Positions 1-13,640 are shown, numbered from the stretch's first letter. The stretch: 64,000 nt of DNA from Climacium dendroides (GCA_950106755.1 OX467084.1:38567213-38631212), one strand, 5' to 3'. Program-made: numbers and translations. The notes: a model not told the origin generated them from the letters alone.

Positions 1-117
1 TGGACAATTTTCTGTCAATTCGGACAATTTTTTGTCCTAATTGACAGAAACTTGTCAAATTTCTGTCAATTAGGAGGGGCTGATTTCTGTCAATTAGGAC
101 AACTTTCTCTTGTAGTG
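1..117. mobile_element. Right end of a CACTA-type MITE, cut by the window edge
   Basis: The segment ends at 117 with the complement of CACTACAAGAGAAAG. The same terminus bounds the complete MITE at 27892-28094. Inside are several copies of TTTCTGTCAATTAGGAC in both orientations, as expected for a fold-back non-autonomous element. The left end lies outside the window, so neither length nor target duplication can be checked. Confidence 0.6.
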
Positions 118-2472
118 TATAGAGGTCCAAATTCCAAATTAGTTACATAAAATCAACAATTCAATCTTTGTCTTCAATTACTAGCATAATGTGACTATCA
201 AAATGAGTTGCAAATAAAGGAATTAATTTAGAAGTTTGGCAATTCAGTATTTGAGAGAGAAGAAAGGATTTTAAGTTTGAATGTAAACCAACCATTGGAG
301 AATAGTTGACCCCAATAAACAAGGTTGGACTTTGATTAAAGACAAGGAAAAAAAGGAGAATAATTGACTACCGTATGTTCTAAAATTTAGTTATTGATTA
401 GAAAAGGCTATCAAGTTTGTCTTTGAGTTTTGTTTGATTCCCAAACAAATTAGGAAATAGGAAAAAAAAAAAAAAAAAATTGGAACAAAGAAATACTTTA
501 GAATTCCTTTAATTATTATATGACTTTCAACATACAAATTCAAATACAAAAAATATGAAATGGAAATGGATGGCATTTGTAATAGGATTTCAATTACAGA
601 ATATAAAGATGGTACAATTGAAGCCGTAGAACTTGAAGTTAGTCTTTGAATTCTTTTCACCTCGAGTTTCACCTATTTGCTTTATTTCAAACAAAAAACA
701 TTAAGCAAAAGGAGGAAGTTGAATTCAAACCATTAGAAATTCTAGGAAACTACAAATTAAACCTTAGAATGGTTAAGTAATTTCAATGACTTTTCAAAAA
801 AGATATTACAAATAGAAATTAGATAAAAATTCCAAAAGTTATATTTGGATGAAAAATAGTAGTAAAATTGGATGAAAAGTTAAAATATTATCCAAAAGCA
901 TTTTAAAATGAATATTAAACGTAAAGTAGAAGATAAGATAAGATAAAATAAAATAAAAGTTAAAAATTAATTTAAAAATCAAGGTAAAGAATTGATGGAT
1001 GAAGTTTCAAACACCAATCAACTATCAAACTTCATCTATAGATAACTTTCATTCAAAAGTTCAATTTAAGTATAAATTTTTAATCTTTAAAAAAATTATA
1101 TTAGAACCTTTAAGTTAAAAATTATTTAAAATTAAAAATAGCAAGTAGTATCGAAAATCAAAAGAAGTAACAAGAAATAATTAAATATTTATAATTAGAC
1201 TTAAAAGATTACCAAAGAACAAATTAAACTTAAAATCATTTAGAGGATACTTCAAAATATACACAACATAAACACAAAGTAAGAGCAAACAACATCTGTC
1301 CATTGCTTGAAAGGCACAATTAGATTGCACATTAGACACCCATTAGGCATTTCATTCATAACTAAGAGTTAAAAATCCGGTTGTGTACACTTTATTCTAA
1401 GGGTGAAGATAAAGCACCTACACACATCTATAAATGTCTTAGGTCTAAATTTGTTGATCATGAATATTACAACTATGATTAGCTTGCTCAAACACTAAGA
1501 ACAATATCTACATTAATAATACCCTCTAACATGAATAGTATCTACAATATTAAAATCATTATTGAAGAAACAATCTTGTGCCTTTCAAAAATAAAAAACA
1601 AGTGCATGCCATATAACTAATTATATCATTCCATCTCAAGTCTTATGCAACCTTAAGACCTTGCATAAGTCAAGTGCTTAGTCAATATCATAAGTTGTTT
1701 CCCACCACCATATTTGTACTAGTGGTGGAATTTTAAAAATAAAGTGAAATGGACATGAGAATTGTAGAAAAAAAATAAGAATTGAAAATTTGTGGAACCA
1801 TCATGGATACATACATAAAAATGAACAACCAACAAGAAAGATGGAAGAATTAGTTGTTTGAGTTTTTTTTTACTTTGTAAAGTTTAAAGTCTTTACAAAA
1901 GTTGATTTACAAAATAAAAATCACCAAAATTGTCACATAGTCTTCACAACTATGGAATGAAGCCAAAATTGCTAGTTGGTCTAGAGATTTCCAACTATAA
2001 AGCAATTGAATGCAACTAGACATTTACAAAATCAATCTTTTTACATCTTTACTCCATTGAGAAATACATCTTTGTATATACATCACTTTCTAACATTAAT
2101 TGTAACTTGAATTAAAAGTAAAAAAAGATTTAGTCCCAAGAATGAGGTTTGCCTTACCTTTAGCAAATTCTTGGTTGTTTGATATTTAATTTGATGAAAT
2201 TAAAATATTCAAGCCAAAAAAAGTAGGTGTATCAAATGGTAAAACCTTTGATTTACTTTGCCTATACAAATCTTAGAAATCCATGAACAACATCCTCTAA
2301 AGGGAAAGGGACTATGGAATTATCATTTCTAACAAGTTTACTCCACCTCAATGTCATATGACTTGTACCTAGATGCTCAAGCGACCACAAATGACTAATT
2401 GCCCCAAATACACTTGACATTGTAAATTAACAATTTAGATTCTTACAAATAAGTATGTCAACAAATTAGGGA
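118..2472. other. AT-rich intergenic DNA, no gene seen
   Basis: Poly-A/T runs and decayed sequence. Open frames are short and have no recognisable protein similarity. The 93-codon minus-strand frame at 391-672 is hydrophobic, low complexity and looks spurious. Confidence 0.6.
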
Positions 2473-2474
2473 TA

Positions 2475-3895
2475 TAACCCCTAAAGGACCAAAGTCCTTG
2501 ATTTCTTTATTGAGAATTGGAAGTAGGATTCTATGATGTCAATTTTTACTATGATTCTTTAAAACTCTCTTCAAATTTTTTCTTTTATATGTAATAACTT
2601 CATGAAAATATGATATTTATTTCAATCAATGCCCAAGAGCAAAGTTATACCTCCTAAATACTCCATGCATGAGCATATCCCTACCCCAAAGAATAGTTCA
2701 AAAAATAATATAGTTTTTGTTTATCATTAATTATATAAAAAGTTTTTATTCATTCTATTAGGACTCGTGATGAGATAGTTATAAAAAATCTTGTTTTGCG
2801 GTCAATTATACCATCTTATTCAAAAAAATGATGCATAGGATTCAATTTTGAGCTTAGTTTCCACTATTTTCTACCAAAAAACGTCCACATGGTGTACATT
2901 ACTTGCTACAACTATCTCAATGTTAAGGTTGACATGTTTCAAATCTATTTCAGAACTATGACCAATTTAAATTTTTCATCCATTATTTTCCTACTTTTGA
3001 TTGACAATTTATTTATCCTCCAAAGGACTAAGAAGTCTTCTATGGGTTTTACGATAACTTGGGTAGGCTTTATTGACATCATAATTTGAAATTCTTGCAT
3101 AAGATTTTTAGCATTGAAACTTATCATTGGAATCTACATGTGAAACTTTGTTTCACATCATTTTGATAAATATTGTAAAATTTATAAAAAAAATTTGGAT
3201 TTCAATTTCAAATAGGGTAACTAAAAATATATTCTAAAGGAAAAACTAATTTTATTTGATTATTTAAATTGGTACCAACACAAAAAATTTGAACCATTTA
3301 ATTATGAGTAATGAAGTGAAAGTTATGAAAAGTTTTATTTTGCAAGCAATGATGGTAGGAAAAACATATAAAGTTGTTTTTGAACTCAATTTTGAGAATT
3401 TCCAAATAAAATAAAAAATTATAGATGATGTTTTTGGGAACATTTTCATCACTAGGATCTACATATCATTGTCAAAGTTAATAGAAAATTAGTTTTTTTT
3501 TTTTACCAATTACCACCTTTCAATTTATAATTATTTTAAGGATGAATATAAAAGTTTTTTTGGTTAATTTTTTTATACATATTCACAATCCATCTTTCAA
3601 CATATTGGATAAATCACATAGTTTCTAGGTATACATGTTTTTATCTTAAATTGTTGAAAAACATACTTCACCTTTAGCAAGGGCTAAAAAAACTACTTTT
3701 TGAAGTTTAGGCACATTGAACTTGCAACCGGTGAAAAATTTTATTCTAAAATATTGAGATGGTGTACATGAACTAGAACCCTAGATGATACAATGGTTGA
3801 ATTTGTTAAAGAATAATTATGCATGAAGATTTTTAACCTTACTTTGGGAATGAGTAGTATTGGGCCTCAAAACACCTTAATATTCTAGGGGTTAA
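2475..3895. mobile_element. Candidate TTAA-ended element, degraded
   Basis: The left end reads TATAACCCCTAAAGGACC, and the right end is the complement of TTAACCCCTA at about 3886-3895. These match the termini of the TTAA-flanked family seen elsewhere in the window (27.5, 33.4, 51.3 kb). The stretch at 2520-2660 resembles 34.25-34.40 kb. Pairing these two ends into one element is an inference; they could belong to different copies. Confidence 0.35.
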
Positions 3896-5466
3896 TGGAT
3901 GAAAATCACAAAAATTATTTGAATTTTTTCCTATTTTTTCAACTTCATTCTTTTCCATATAGATTCAAACTCCAAAACTATATTAATAGTGCAAGAAGAT
4001 TGAAATTTACTAAGAATTCTAAAATTTACTAAGAAGATTGAAAGTCTAAAAGTTTTGTATGGCATTGTGAAAAAATGTTCTTTTCACTTTGATTCAAGTA
4101 TTTTACAATCTACCTAGTCAAATTTTATGAAAAGTTTCCATATTCTTTCATAAAAATCTAATACAAGATCCTATGGTTGAATATTTTAAATCAATATTTT
4201 TTCCATCATAGTGTTTTGCATTAGAAAAAATAATAATTCTTTTTTCTAAAATATAGTCCTAGAACTTTAGGATTTATTAGGCCAAAATTTATTCAAGTGA
4301 TGCAATGCTTTGATATGGAAACTTTCTTACTTGCTCAAACAAAGCTACAAGCAAGCTAGGAAACCACCTCCCGATGTCAAGAATAAGAAATGTCCTTCTA
4401 AAAGCAAAGAAATTGCTATAAATACATTGACAAGAAAAACAAATACCAAATAATAGAGTTCTTCAATGTGGATAAATGTTTCAATTTGTCAAGCACATTC
4501 CTAAGGACGTTATTCCTTCACTAATAAAAATAAATAAATTGGAGGAGCCACAATTGGATATTGTAGTTTGGTGCACTAGTGCTAGAAGAACTTGACCTTC
4601 ATGCCATGCCGCTATAATCTTGTATTGTCATGAGATAATCACCTCATTAATCTCACATGCTGGGATGCTATTTGACAAGACAATGAAATGCTTTTAGATT
4701 ATATCCATCTATACAACAAATAAAGAGACTATGACATTTGAAGGGTGAAAAATGCACAATTATACTTAGACCCACCAAATGGATTTCTTTAGTACCAAAT
4801 ATACTTATTTGCAAGGGTTGGTGACTACACCAAATACTACTTATTCTTCTATAAATAATACATTGGCATAAATATATAATATAGTTTTGATTTTGTTTTT
4901 GCACACTAAAAAATTTGCAATTGGTTGGAAGTAAATATAGCAGGTTGCAAGACTAGATTAATCAATTGATCTACTTTCTAAAGAAGTAACCTACACCAAA
5001 TACTCTCTTAAGGTTACCCTATGCTATATCTAAAGTTGTTTAAAGTAGTGCTACGAGTCTTCTAATGTGGGATGAAAATTTTTCTACTCTCCCCTCCCCT
5101 TCCTACTTGCCAAAGGATATAAAAACTTGCCTCTTATTTTAGGTTATTAATTTTGTTTTTTGTGACCTCTCCTATTGAATGTGGGATCTCTCAATCTCTA
5201 ATTCCAAACATAAACTCAAAATTTGTAACTTTATCATTAATGGTGAATAATTTTTTTCTTGCATTTTTTCCATGGCAAAAATTTGGAGTAGAGTTTAAAA
5301 AATTTTGTCCTCTCAAATAAGGATGGCAACACTAATATAAAGGAGCCCTTGTGTTTCCTCCCTATGATTACATACTAATGTATGTAATGAATAAAATGAT
5401 GGAGAAGATATTTTTGAATTTCTATTATGTACCCACACACATAGAGATGGAGATGCTCTTGATACA
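3896..5466. other. AT-rich intergenic DNA, no gene seen
   Basis: No coding signal or clear element boundary was found. Open frames here (for example 4668-4904 minus) are short and unlike known proteins. Confidence 0.5.
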
Positions 5467-5740
5467 TAAGTTAGGTACACCCAAAATCGTACCTTATCTA
5501 AAACCACCATCATCATTTTGTGTACATTTCCAAAATCAATATGTACATAGGTTGAAGAAACAATTTAGAACCTCTACCTCCCAAAAAACACTTTGGCCCT
5601 TCCTAACTTCTGCATACGGTATCCAGATGTAAGTTGCGTTCTTTGGTGCATTTGAACCTCCTTACTTTCACTTCCCATCAAGAAAATAACAAAATTGACC
5701 AGTAGCCAAAAATGGCATTATGGGGGAACCCACCTTATAA
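5467..5740. mobile_element. MITE with TAAGGTGGGTACACC-type inverted ends (copy 1)
   Basis: The left end reads TAAGTTAGGTACACCC. The right end, at about 5728-5740, is the complement of a TAAGGTGGGTTCCCC-like sequence. The body resembles, in reverse orientation, the similar-sized elements at 12615-12903 and 61903-62179, sharing a block around the TTTGGAGATGTA motif. The superfamily is not determined because no clean target duplication could be read. Confidence 0.5.
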
Positions 5741-6059
5741 TAAGTCCACAGTATTGTAAGGTAGTATGCTTTAACACTGATCACACTCTGAAAGCAATCA
5801 TGACTTGCAAGTACATTTTTCTTTCTTCAATGTATTAGCAATGTACATTTTAGGAGGTGGTTGCTTTTAGAGATGACTACATTTGAACTTCAAAAATTTG
5901 TAACTATTTCCAAGAAGGTTCAAATTATATGAAACAACTTAGGTTAGATGCCAATTCGATTTTCCTTCCTACAAAAATTTGCTGAAAATTGTTTCAAAGA
6001 GATTTGCTTCCTCCAAAAGGCAATCAGCTTTTGAATGGTCACGTTTAGAGCCTACTACC

Positions 6060-6660
6060 ATATACAGTTGCATCCCATCTGAAAGCACTTTCCGCAGCAC
6101 ACAATGCCCCTTTATTTCAACGGCGAATAGAAACCGAAACAACTGAAACCCAACCAACTGAAGTTCAGCTCACATTGGGCAAGTTGGGGACTTGGGGCCG
6201 AAAGTGATGAAATGAAAGCGCCGTGGCAGGCTTGCGACAGTTCTTTTGTTCCGAGAAGAAATGAAGGCGAGCCGCTCAGCCGCCTTCGCAGGGTTGACTT
6301 CGGCAGCCATTCTCTCGTGCACGTCAGTTTTCCCCAAAGTGGCACACTTCGTCCGTCCGCCTGCCTGCCACTCTGCTTGGGTTTTGCCACTCTGAGAATG
6401 TCGTCACCTGCACTTCATCGCACTTTTGCCTTTGCCTAGCTTTGCCTTCCGGAGTTTCTGTCATTCTGTGTGTCCTTCAGAAAGTCAGTCGGTCGGAGGA
6501 GCTTCGTTTGCGGCACGATGGGTTCACAGGGTCGAATAACTTTGAGAGAAAATTTGTATCCTCAACTTCCGAAGTTCCTATCGTCACTGGGTTGTATGCT
6601 TGGGTTATTTCTTGCAATTGAACTTGGAAAAACTGTGCTATTTGAAGTATAGATTGGTAA
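6060..6660 (+). pseudogene. GC-richer island with a possible orphan first exon
   Basis: This is a sharp GC-richer island in AT-rich surroundings. An ATG at 6518 in good context opens a reading frame starting MGSQGRITLRENLYPQLPKF. It runs through coding-like sequence to about 6590, then enters AT-rich DNA and stops at 6650. I do not recognise the protein and no following exon was found. It may be the promoter and first exon of a broken or translocated gene, or a fortuitous open frame. The overlapping frames at 6112-6390 (minus) and 6212-6439 (plus) have no visible homology. Confidence 0.3.
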
Positions 6661-7129
6661 TTTTTGAAAAGATTCTTAGTTATGAATCAGCTGTATGATG
6701 AGGAAACAAATTGGCTCATATGAACCTATAATATGATCATATTAGACGAGTCACCCAAATGATGATATTCATTTCAGAAGATTCTTATCTTTCGAGAGAG
6801 AATATCAACGCCAGTAGTTTCGTAAATTTCTCACACCCACACAATAGTCTATGAATGTTCAAAGTTGAAAAGCATTCAAGACAGTAGACTCCCCTTAAAT
6901 GATGAGCCCCCTTTCAGCAGAAAATGCTGTGATTCCCATTGGTTACTTTGAAGAACTCTTCAACTACTATTGGTTGCTATTTATTACAATTCTCTTCTTT
7001 TATACCATCAATCTAAGGTAAAACAACTCATTACAAGTAGAATGATTGGTTTGCCTTGTTGGCATTGCTAAAAAAAATTTAATTTTTTTCTACATAAAGA
7101 CAAATATGAGAATGGGAAAAACAAATGAA

Positions 7130-7560
7130 ATTAAATATTTTTTTTAGACAAAGTATGAATTTGTTATGAATTTTTGAAGTGTGCTACTCAATTGATTTTA
7201 AAGAGTCTTAGACTACCCCAAAACCAACAAAAAAGTGTATCTATAATAGTCATCTTACTTACCTGAAGTAAGTAACAATATTTCCTAACGTAGCCACAAC
7301 ATGAAGGCCTAAAAAAATCACTTCCTATGATGAATTTATGTTCAAAGGACGGAAGTTCCTGGTACAGTCACTAATCACTCCATCACCATCATTCACGACA
7401 TCGATTGTAGACTCAAATTTATTCAACCTAATGTAGCCCAAATTTCATTTACTGAAAAAGTTTGTCATAGGTTGATGCAAGACTTTGATGAGTCATTCCT
7501 CAATGTCTATGATGAACATTTTGCTTGTAATGAATTGATTTACCTTACATTTGTGTTCTA
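7130..7560. repeat. Dispersed repeat, shared with 32.09-32.26 and 36.46-36.69 kb
   Basis: Phrases such as AAAGTATGAATTTGTTATGA, followed by an AGAGTCTTAGACTACCC block, recur at 32.09-32.26 kb in the same orientation and at 36.46-36.69 kb in reverse. The region carries no open frame. The repeat class is unknown. Confidence 0.5.
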
Positions 7561-8399
7561 AAATATACACTACTAATATAAGAATATATACCACTAATAC
7601 AAGAGGACAATTAAATTTTAATTGTCAAGTGGTAATATATAATGTCACCCTAGCATCTCATTGCAATTTGCAAAATTTGCAACAATCTACAAGCTTGTGA
7701 GATCAAGACAAAGTAGAAGACGAAACTCTTTGCAAGTTTGAGCCTACTTTATATGCACAAAATAGCATGGATGAAAAAGTCACCATCTATGTGACATGAA
7801 TGAAATTGCAACAAAAGATTGGGACATTGTGCATTTATTATAATAGATGAGCATTAATTATTACTTTTCAAAGATAGACTAATTATGATCTTTTCAAAAG
7901 GCAAAGTATTAAGGTAGAACCATCCATTTCAAGGGGGGGGGGACAGTAGAGGCTTGCATATCCTCATACTAGTGGCTCATTTATAGAGGGATTAGTTAAG
8001 ATAGGCTGGAATCATTTGATAGCAGCAACAAATCACCAAAAAAACACGCTGACCCGCTTCCAATCAAGGAGCCATGCCCAACATGTAGGGGGCAATTATT
8101 TCCAACCAAGGCTAAAACACATTTACAATCCAAATGTAAAATGTTTTTTTTTCTTATTTTCAATGTTGGAACTAATAAGGTCATGACACATGTCTTAAAT
8201 TGTCATAAAGCGTGTCGAAAGTAATAATCAAAAAAATAATCTCTTGCCAAATTTGAATTGAAAGACTTTAGACATTGGCTATGTGTTCAAAATGTTTTTT
8301 GCTCCGAAAATTCATAGTAATTTCAATTTGGAGAATAAAATTACAAAAAATTCACAATCCCAATATTTCTTATCTATCTACATAAAAAATCCCATTGCC

Positions 8400-9325
8400 T
8401 CATCTACTCTTATTTGTCCCAAAATTGCCATCTCCAGTACAAGTACCAAATTTTTGAAAAAAAAACATTTTTGATACATCTAACCATAGGATCTTATATT
8501 ACTTTGGTTTGAGAAGATGTAGAAGAAATTTCAGAAATTTTCACCATGTAGATTGCAAGATATTAGCATTTGAAATAACAAAAATCCTTTTTTGTCCCTG
8601 CAAAAATCCGGGCAGTTGCACTTCTTAAGGTTAGATCATTATGAAAAAATGTTCAAAATGGTGGTCACTCTTTGGATAAATTCTTCAAGTCAAATTGGCT
8701 ACATGATTGAAAATTTTCAAACCATTTGGAATTGTGCAACATATAGGAAAAAAATAAAAAGTAGAAAGAAGTAGAAAATGATTCAAAATACAAAATTGCT
8801 AGCAATTTATTTATGAAATTGAAAAATGCCAATCCCAATGGTTGTAATGTTTTAATAAATAATCTACACCCAAATATTTTATTTTTTCCAAAAATATTGA
8901 AAATTGAGTTAAGTAAAAGACTTTGAAGTTTATTTTACAGTATAGATTTCATAACTACCTTCAAACTACCCACAACGAAAACTCCTCATAACTTTCATCT
9001 CATTAATTAAAATGTAATGTTTCAAAGATATCCATGTATAAATAAATCTAGAAAATCAATTCCAATTTTTTATTCTTTTAAAAAGTGATTTTTAAAGAAG
9101 TTTTTTTCTGCCCGGACTACCCGCAGAACAAAGAAAACTACATATCATACAATAACTTTTTAACCATGTAGTCAAAAGTTATGAAAACTGTTTGGCTTTA
9201 AAGCTACTCCTCGGACACATATTGTGTGAAAGTTTCAATGAAAAAAAAATGAAAATTCCATTTGTAGTGAGTTGCCCAAAACCTCTATGTTGCCCCAAAA
9301 CACGGTTTGGTCCTTTTGGGGTTAA
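8400..9325. mobile_element. TTAA-ended fold-back family element (long form)
   Basis: The right end is the complement of TTAACCCCAAAAGGACC, with TTAA at 9322-9325. The body matches 41180-42115 along its length. It also matches, in reverse, 58818-59640, including the block around 9140-9200 (TTTTTAACCATGTAGTCAAA). The left boundary is blurred; similarity begins near 8400. No coding capacity: a non-autonomous element. Confidence 0.6.
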
Positions 9326-9489
9326 GTGATCAAATATAGGTAGTTCTATCTAAGACAAGTTGAATGAAGAGATGTTCATGTGCTAAGTGGCAAAGGTTCA
9401 TGACAATTACTATAGTTATTATTGTATACACATTCCAAAATAACATTTTATGTATCCCACCCTATCTTGGTGAAGAAACGTAAAATTAT

Positions 9490-10290
9490 CTTTAATGAGA
9501 TTATTTTAAAAACTTGAGACAATCCAAACACTCATGTCTAGAAGAAATTTCAAAACATTTGAGCATATAGATTGCAAGATATTTGAAATTAAAGTGGAAA
9601 AAATATGTTTCTTTCCACATTGTGTGACTAAATTACAACTTCTTAACTTAAATTTTTTGGTTCTAAATATTTTGAATTTGCATTTTTATGTTGAAGAATT
9701 AAATTGAAATTTTGTTTTTAAAAATTAAAAAAAACATTCTATACCAAATTGTTAAGTAGAAGTGGATGCAAGTTAGAAGAAAAAAACTAAATTGTTAATA
9801 GATCTAAGATGGAATTGAAAATTACTAATCCCAATGTGAATATTGTTTAAGCAAGCAAATAAAATTGTGTAGAATTTTTTTTTCTTTTTAAATTGTAAAA
9901 ATGAATTTGAAAGTAAATCCTACAAGTTATTTGTTGAAGAAGATGCTTAGATTGCCCAAAATTCAAAACTCTCCATAACTTTCTCATCTTTAGTCCAAAT
10001 GGAATGAATTTTAAAGTAGACAAAAATATTTTTCATGAGAAAAAAATATTAAGAAATTCTTTGACATTTTGTAATTTTTTTGTATTGATTAGTGAATACC
10101 ATTTTCAACTCACATGCCACAACTTGTGCTCCCAATCACTAATTGAAATAAAATTATGTTCCCACAAAGAAAATGTGTTTTTTCTATCTTCAAAAAAAAT
10201 CTCAAACAATCATGTCAAAAATTGAGGTCACACAATTCTACCCAAAATCCATTTTATCCTTAAAGGGGACTTTGAGACTTTAGGGGTTAG
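9490..10290. mobile_element. Relic related to the TTAA family
   Basis: It ends with a complement of (C)TAACCCCTAAAGTC at about 10280-10290, where the TTAA has decayed to TTAG. Part of the sequence (10.1-10.25 kb) recurs in reverse at about 34.25-34.40 kb. The left edge is uncertain and no coding frame is present. Confidence 0.4.
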
Positions 10291-11338
10291 ATATAAGAGG
10301 GTAAAAAACATTTCATTTAGGTATGAATTTACAATCAAATGATTATTGTTGACTTCTATATAAAGGGGGTGGGACAATTGAAGAAGTAGGATTGCCTTGT
10401 TATTGAATTAATTTCAAGTTTGCCAATATTCACAATGACAATGAGGATCCATCGATGCATCAATCCTTAAATGATTAGCATTTCTTGTATGAGTACCTAT
10501 GATATCAACTTTTAGTATGAAGGTATGAAAATATATTGTCTTTTGGAGTACATTTCTAATATTGAATGCAGATTGTTTTCCAATTTCATTCATCACATTG
10601 TTGTGATATGGGCCGTCTATTAATTGAAATTGACATCTTCATTTGTTAAAAAGGAGTGTTTTGTATTGGGAATTATTTGTATTATGAGCCTTATTGTTAG
10701 TTGTTATTGTTAGTTTCCAGTTGATACTAGGATTACTGGGTTTGGGGTTTGGGTTTAGATTAGCTTGTAGCTAGATGCCCTAATTGTGGTAGCTACTTAG
10801 AGGCAAAGGTTATCTTATAAAATGTCATTGGATACATTTATATGGAAAGAATTTATGTATTGTATTCCATTTAGATTAGTTTTATGAAATTATGAAGAGG
10901 CTTGTTTGAAGGCAATTAAAAAAATTTCTTGAAAAGAACAAACAAGATTTGTTTTTAAACTCAATTTTCAAGTTTTTTTTTTGTAAGTTTAGATTGTTTG
11001 TTACAACAATTTGACCATTAGACTAACATATTTTCATTTTAGAGCTTCTAAACCCAATTTCATTTCAACTTCCATATTATATTCACATCCATTTTTGTTC
11101 AAAATTTATCTCATTAATTCTCACCACAATCCTAAACATACAAAATTTATATTCAAAAGCTAAATTTCAATTTTTTTAATTGAAAGGATTGTAATACTAA
11201 CAACACAATATAATAAAATGTCAAAAGAAAACCTCTTTTCACTTTAAATACTAATGTCTTATAATCTTCTTAGTTAAAGTTTCTTAAAGATTTTTAACAC
11301 ATTCATGAATACTTCTCTAGTTCAAAACCATAGAGTAT
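10291..11338. other. AT-rich intergenic DNA, no gene seen
   Basis: Decayed AT-rich sequence without a recognisable frame, RNA gene or clear repeat boundary. Confidence 0.5.
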
Positions 11339-11392
11339 GTGTGTGTCTCTCTCTCTCTCTATAGTGTGTGTGTGTGTATGTATGTGTTCAAA
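11338..11392. repeat. Compound GT / CT microsatellite
   Basis: A short GT run, a CT run and a second GT run with TATG interruptions lie back to back. Confidence 0.8.
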
Positions 11393-11425
11393 TCAATGTG
11401 GATTTAAGAGGTAGTATTGTTTATG

Positions 11426-11450
11426 TTAACCCCTAAAGGGACTTGAATAC
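11426..11450. repeat. Solitary TTAA-family left terminus
   Basis: TTAACCCCTAAAGGGAC matches the outer ends of the TTAA-flanked elements. I could not find a matching right end downstream, so the element is probably truncated. Confidence 0.4.
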
Positions 11451-12383
11451 ATTTGGCATCCAAGTGTAGAAGGTGTGTTTTGGATACAAAGTTGTATTTG
11501 AATAGAAAAAGAAGTTCAAAATGGTTTGAAATTTTTTAGGAACTTAGAAAGCGTAGGTGTCCTATTATGTGGAATTTAAGTAAAATTTGTTTTATATTGG
11601 TAGAAAAAATTGTGCATACATACATATAGGGATTGAGTGTATGAATACAATATAACTTTTAATATTTAAATATATAGCAACACTCTCTAAAATATAAACC
11701 TCTTAAAAATAATATTGATTGTCAATTTTGACTTTGGCCCCATACAAATGTCATGAATACAAATGATCCTTCTTTATTGTAATAACTTCTCAATTTAATG
11801 TACTATCTTAGTCTTGTCCTAGTCCTATTGTTCATTAAAAGTTCTATTGTAGCTACCTTCGTTATGTATGAAGTTTTGTATGATTCGTTAATGTGTGCCA
11901 TTCATTCCCTTTGAAGTGATATTAATTTTCTCTGAAAGTACCAAAAGTGGCCTTCAAACATGGGTACAATTAATAGATTAAACAATTGTATTGGTTTGTA
12001 CCATAATTTTTCAAACATTCTAAAATTATTATGAAAATTTAAAGAAAAATGGTTTAAGACTCATTTCAAAATAACCTCAAAAAGTTTGAAATTTTTACTA
12101 TTGATATGTATTGTATTGAAGAATACATAGTGTAAACCAAATTTTTGTATCATTTTGTAACACAAAATTGATAGATCTTTATCATAGGTCTCAAATTCCA
12201 AAAATATGCAATAAACAATTACTTTTTGAAATTCAACAAAGTAAAGTTGGAATAGAAGCAATACTTTGTAAGCTTAATTTCATTGGGAGATAGGAGATCT
12301 CAAATCCAAAAGAAGTCATCACATTGGCTAGAACTCAAACTAATATTAAAATATTAAAACTTGACATAATGCTATACACGCAT

Positions 12384-12510
12384 TAGTAGAAAAGAGGAAT
12401 TTGAGCACTAAGGAATAGTGTAAGGGTATAGTACTAAAGGCCCATATGGGCTTTAGGAATTACTCTCTTACACCATTCCTTAGTGCTCAAAAACATCCTT
12501 TCTATTATTG
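12384..12510. repeat. Near-perfect palindrome of about 125 bp
   Basis: The left arm holds GAGCACTAAGGAATAGTGTA and the right arm its near-complement. The arms meet at the centre GGCCCATATGGGC near 12450 and extend outward, with mismatches, to the AGTAGAAA / TTTCTATT blocks. The transcript would fold into one long hairpin. It could be a small MITE or a hairpin RNA source. Confidence 0.7.
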
Positions 12511-12614
12511 AAAGCTATTTAAGGAATATTATAAAGAAACACCAATAAAGAAATTCCCAACACTATCTTTTGCAAGCACATTCAAGCACTCTCTATAAAA
12601 TTTGAAAGCAAAAT

Positions 12615-12903
12615 TGAAAGTGGATACCTCCTAAACCACCACTTTTTTATTATTGTACCTAGTTTGTATTATTAAATTGGTCAATTTTCATGCTTTCTTG
12701 TTGACAAGTGAAAAGAGTTTCAAACACACCAAATAATGCAACATTTGAATAACCATATCTAATATGAATTTTTCAAAGAGTTTTTTTCGGGTAGATATCC
12801 CAAAACTATTTCTTTAATACATGTACATACTAATTTTTGGAGATGTACACAAAGTGATGATGGCAATTTTAGGCAAGCCAAGTGCTATTTGGGGTGTACC
12901 CAC
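12615..12903. mobile_element. MITE with TAAGGTGGGTACACC-type ends (copy 2)
   Basis: The left end is a decayed GAAAGTGGATACCTCC. The right end is the complement of CTAAAGTGGGTACACC. The body matches 61903-62179 collinearly, including the TTGACAAGTGAAA block and the TTTTTGGAGATGTA block. Non-coding. Confidence 0.55.
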
Positions 12904-13313
12904 TTTAGCCCATGTATGATGCTACAAACATTTTGTGTCTCATGAATGACAAAGATGCTGCAAACATTTTGTATCTCATGAATGACAAAGAATCCTTTTG
13001 TATAGGACAATATGACATTTATTCATCCTTAGAAATTTGTTGTGAAAAGGGGAGGTCTTCTACAGAAGTTTGACTTTCAATGAGTACTTTTGCATTTTTT
13101 TAAATTATAAAAATCCATTAATTTCCACGGTAAGCAAAGGGAAGAGATGATTTCCATGGTCACTAGTCCGTCCTTTTAAGGGTTGATAACTAAGGACCCA
13201 CTCCATCCACATCCACAAGAGAAGCAAGATAAATAATTGCCAACTCCATATGAAAGAAGGGAAGGTAACTTACATCCCAGCCTGAGTAAAAGATTGTCTC
13301 CAGATTCAAAGAG

Positions 13314-13640
13314 ATGGACCCCAATTTACTGTCCCTAACTTCAATACTATTGCCAAGTACCAGGCGAGAAGTTTGCCTAGCAAATGGCCCAGTAATAATG
13401 GGAAGAATGGCACCATCATCTACGTGGCATGATGATCAGCGTGGCAGAATGTCGCCATCCGGCAATTTTCATGCTTGCACGTCACTGGAGGTCTGCACCT
13501 CGTCCTCTCTGTCAGTTAGGGCCGGAAGTACGGTAGTACTGTACTAATACTAGGCTAGGCTTGGGGCCAATAGTACGTACAACACTAATTTCCCAGTCAC
13601 ACTATTTGGAATTAAGGTAGTAGGCGGAAGCCCTGCTTGG
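13314..13640. other. GC-richer island, content unknown
   Basis: A GC-richer patch with short open frames (for example 13314-13547 plus). None resembles a known protein and no splice-bounded exon was convincing. It could be a decayed gene fragment or a regulatory patch upstream of the HLH gene. Confidence 0.3.
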
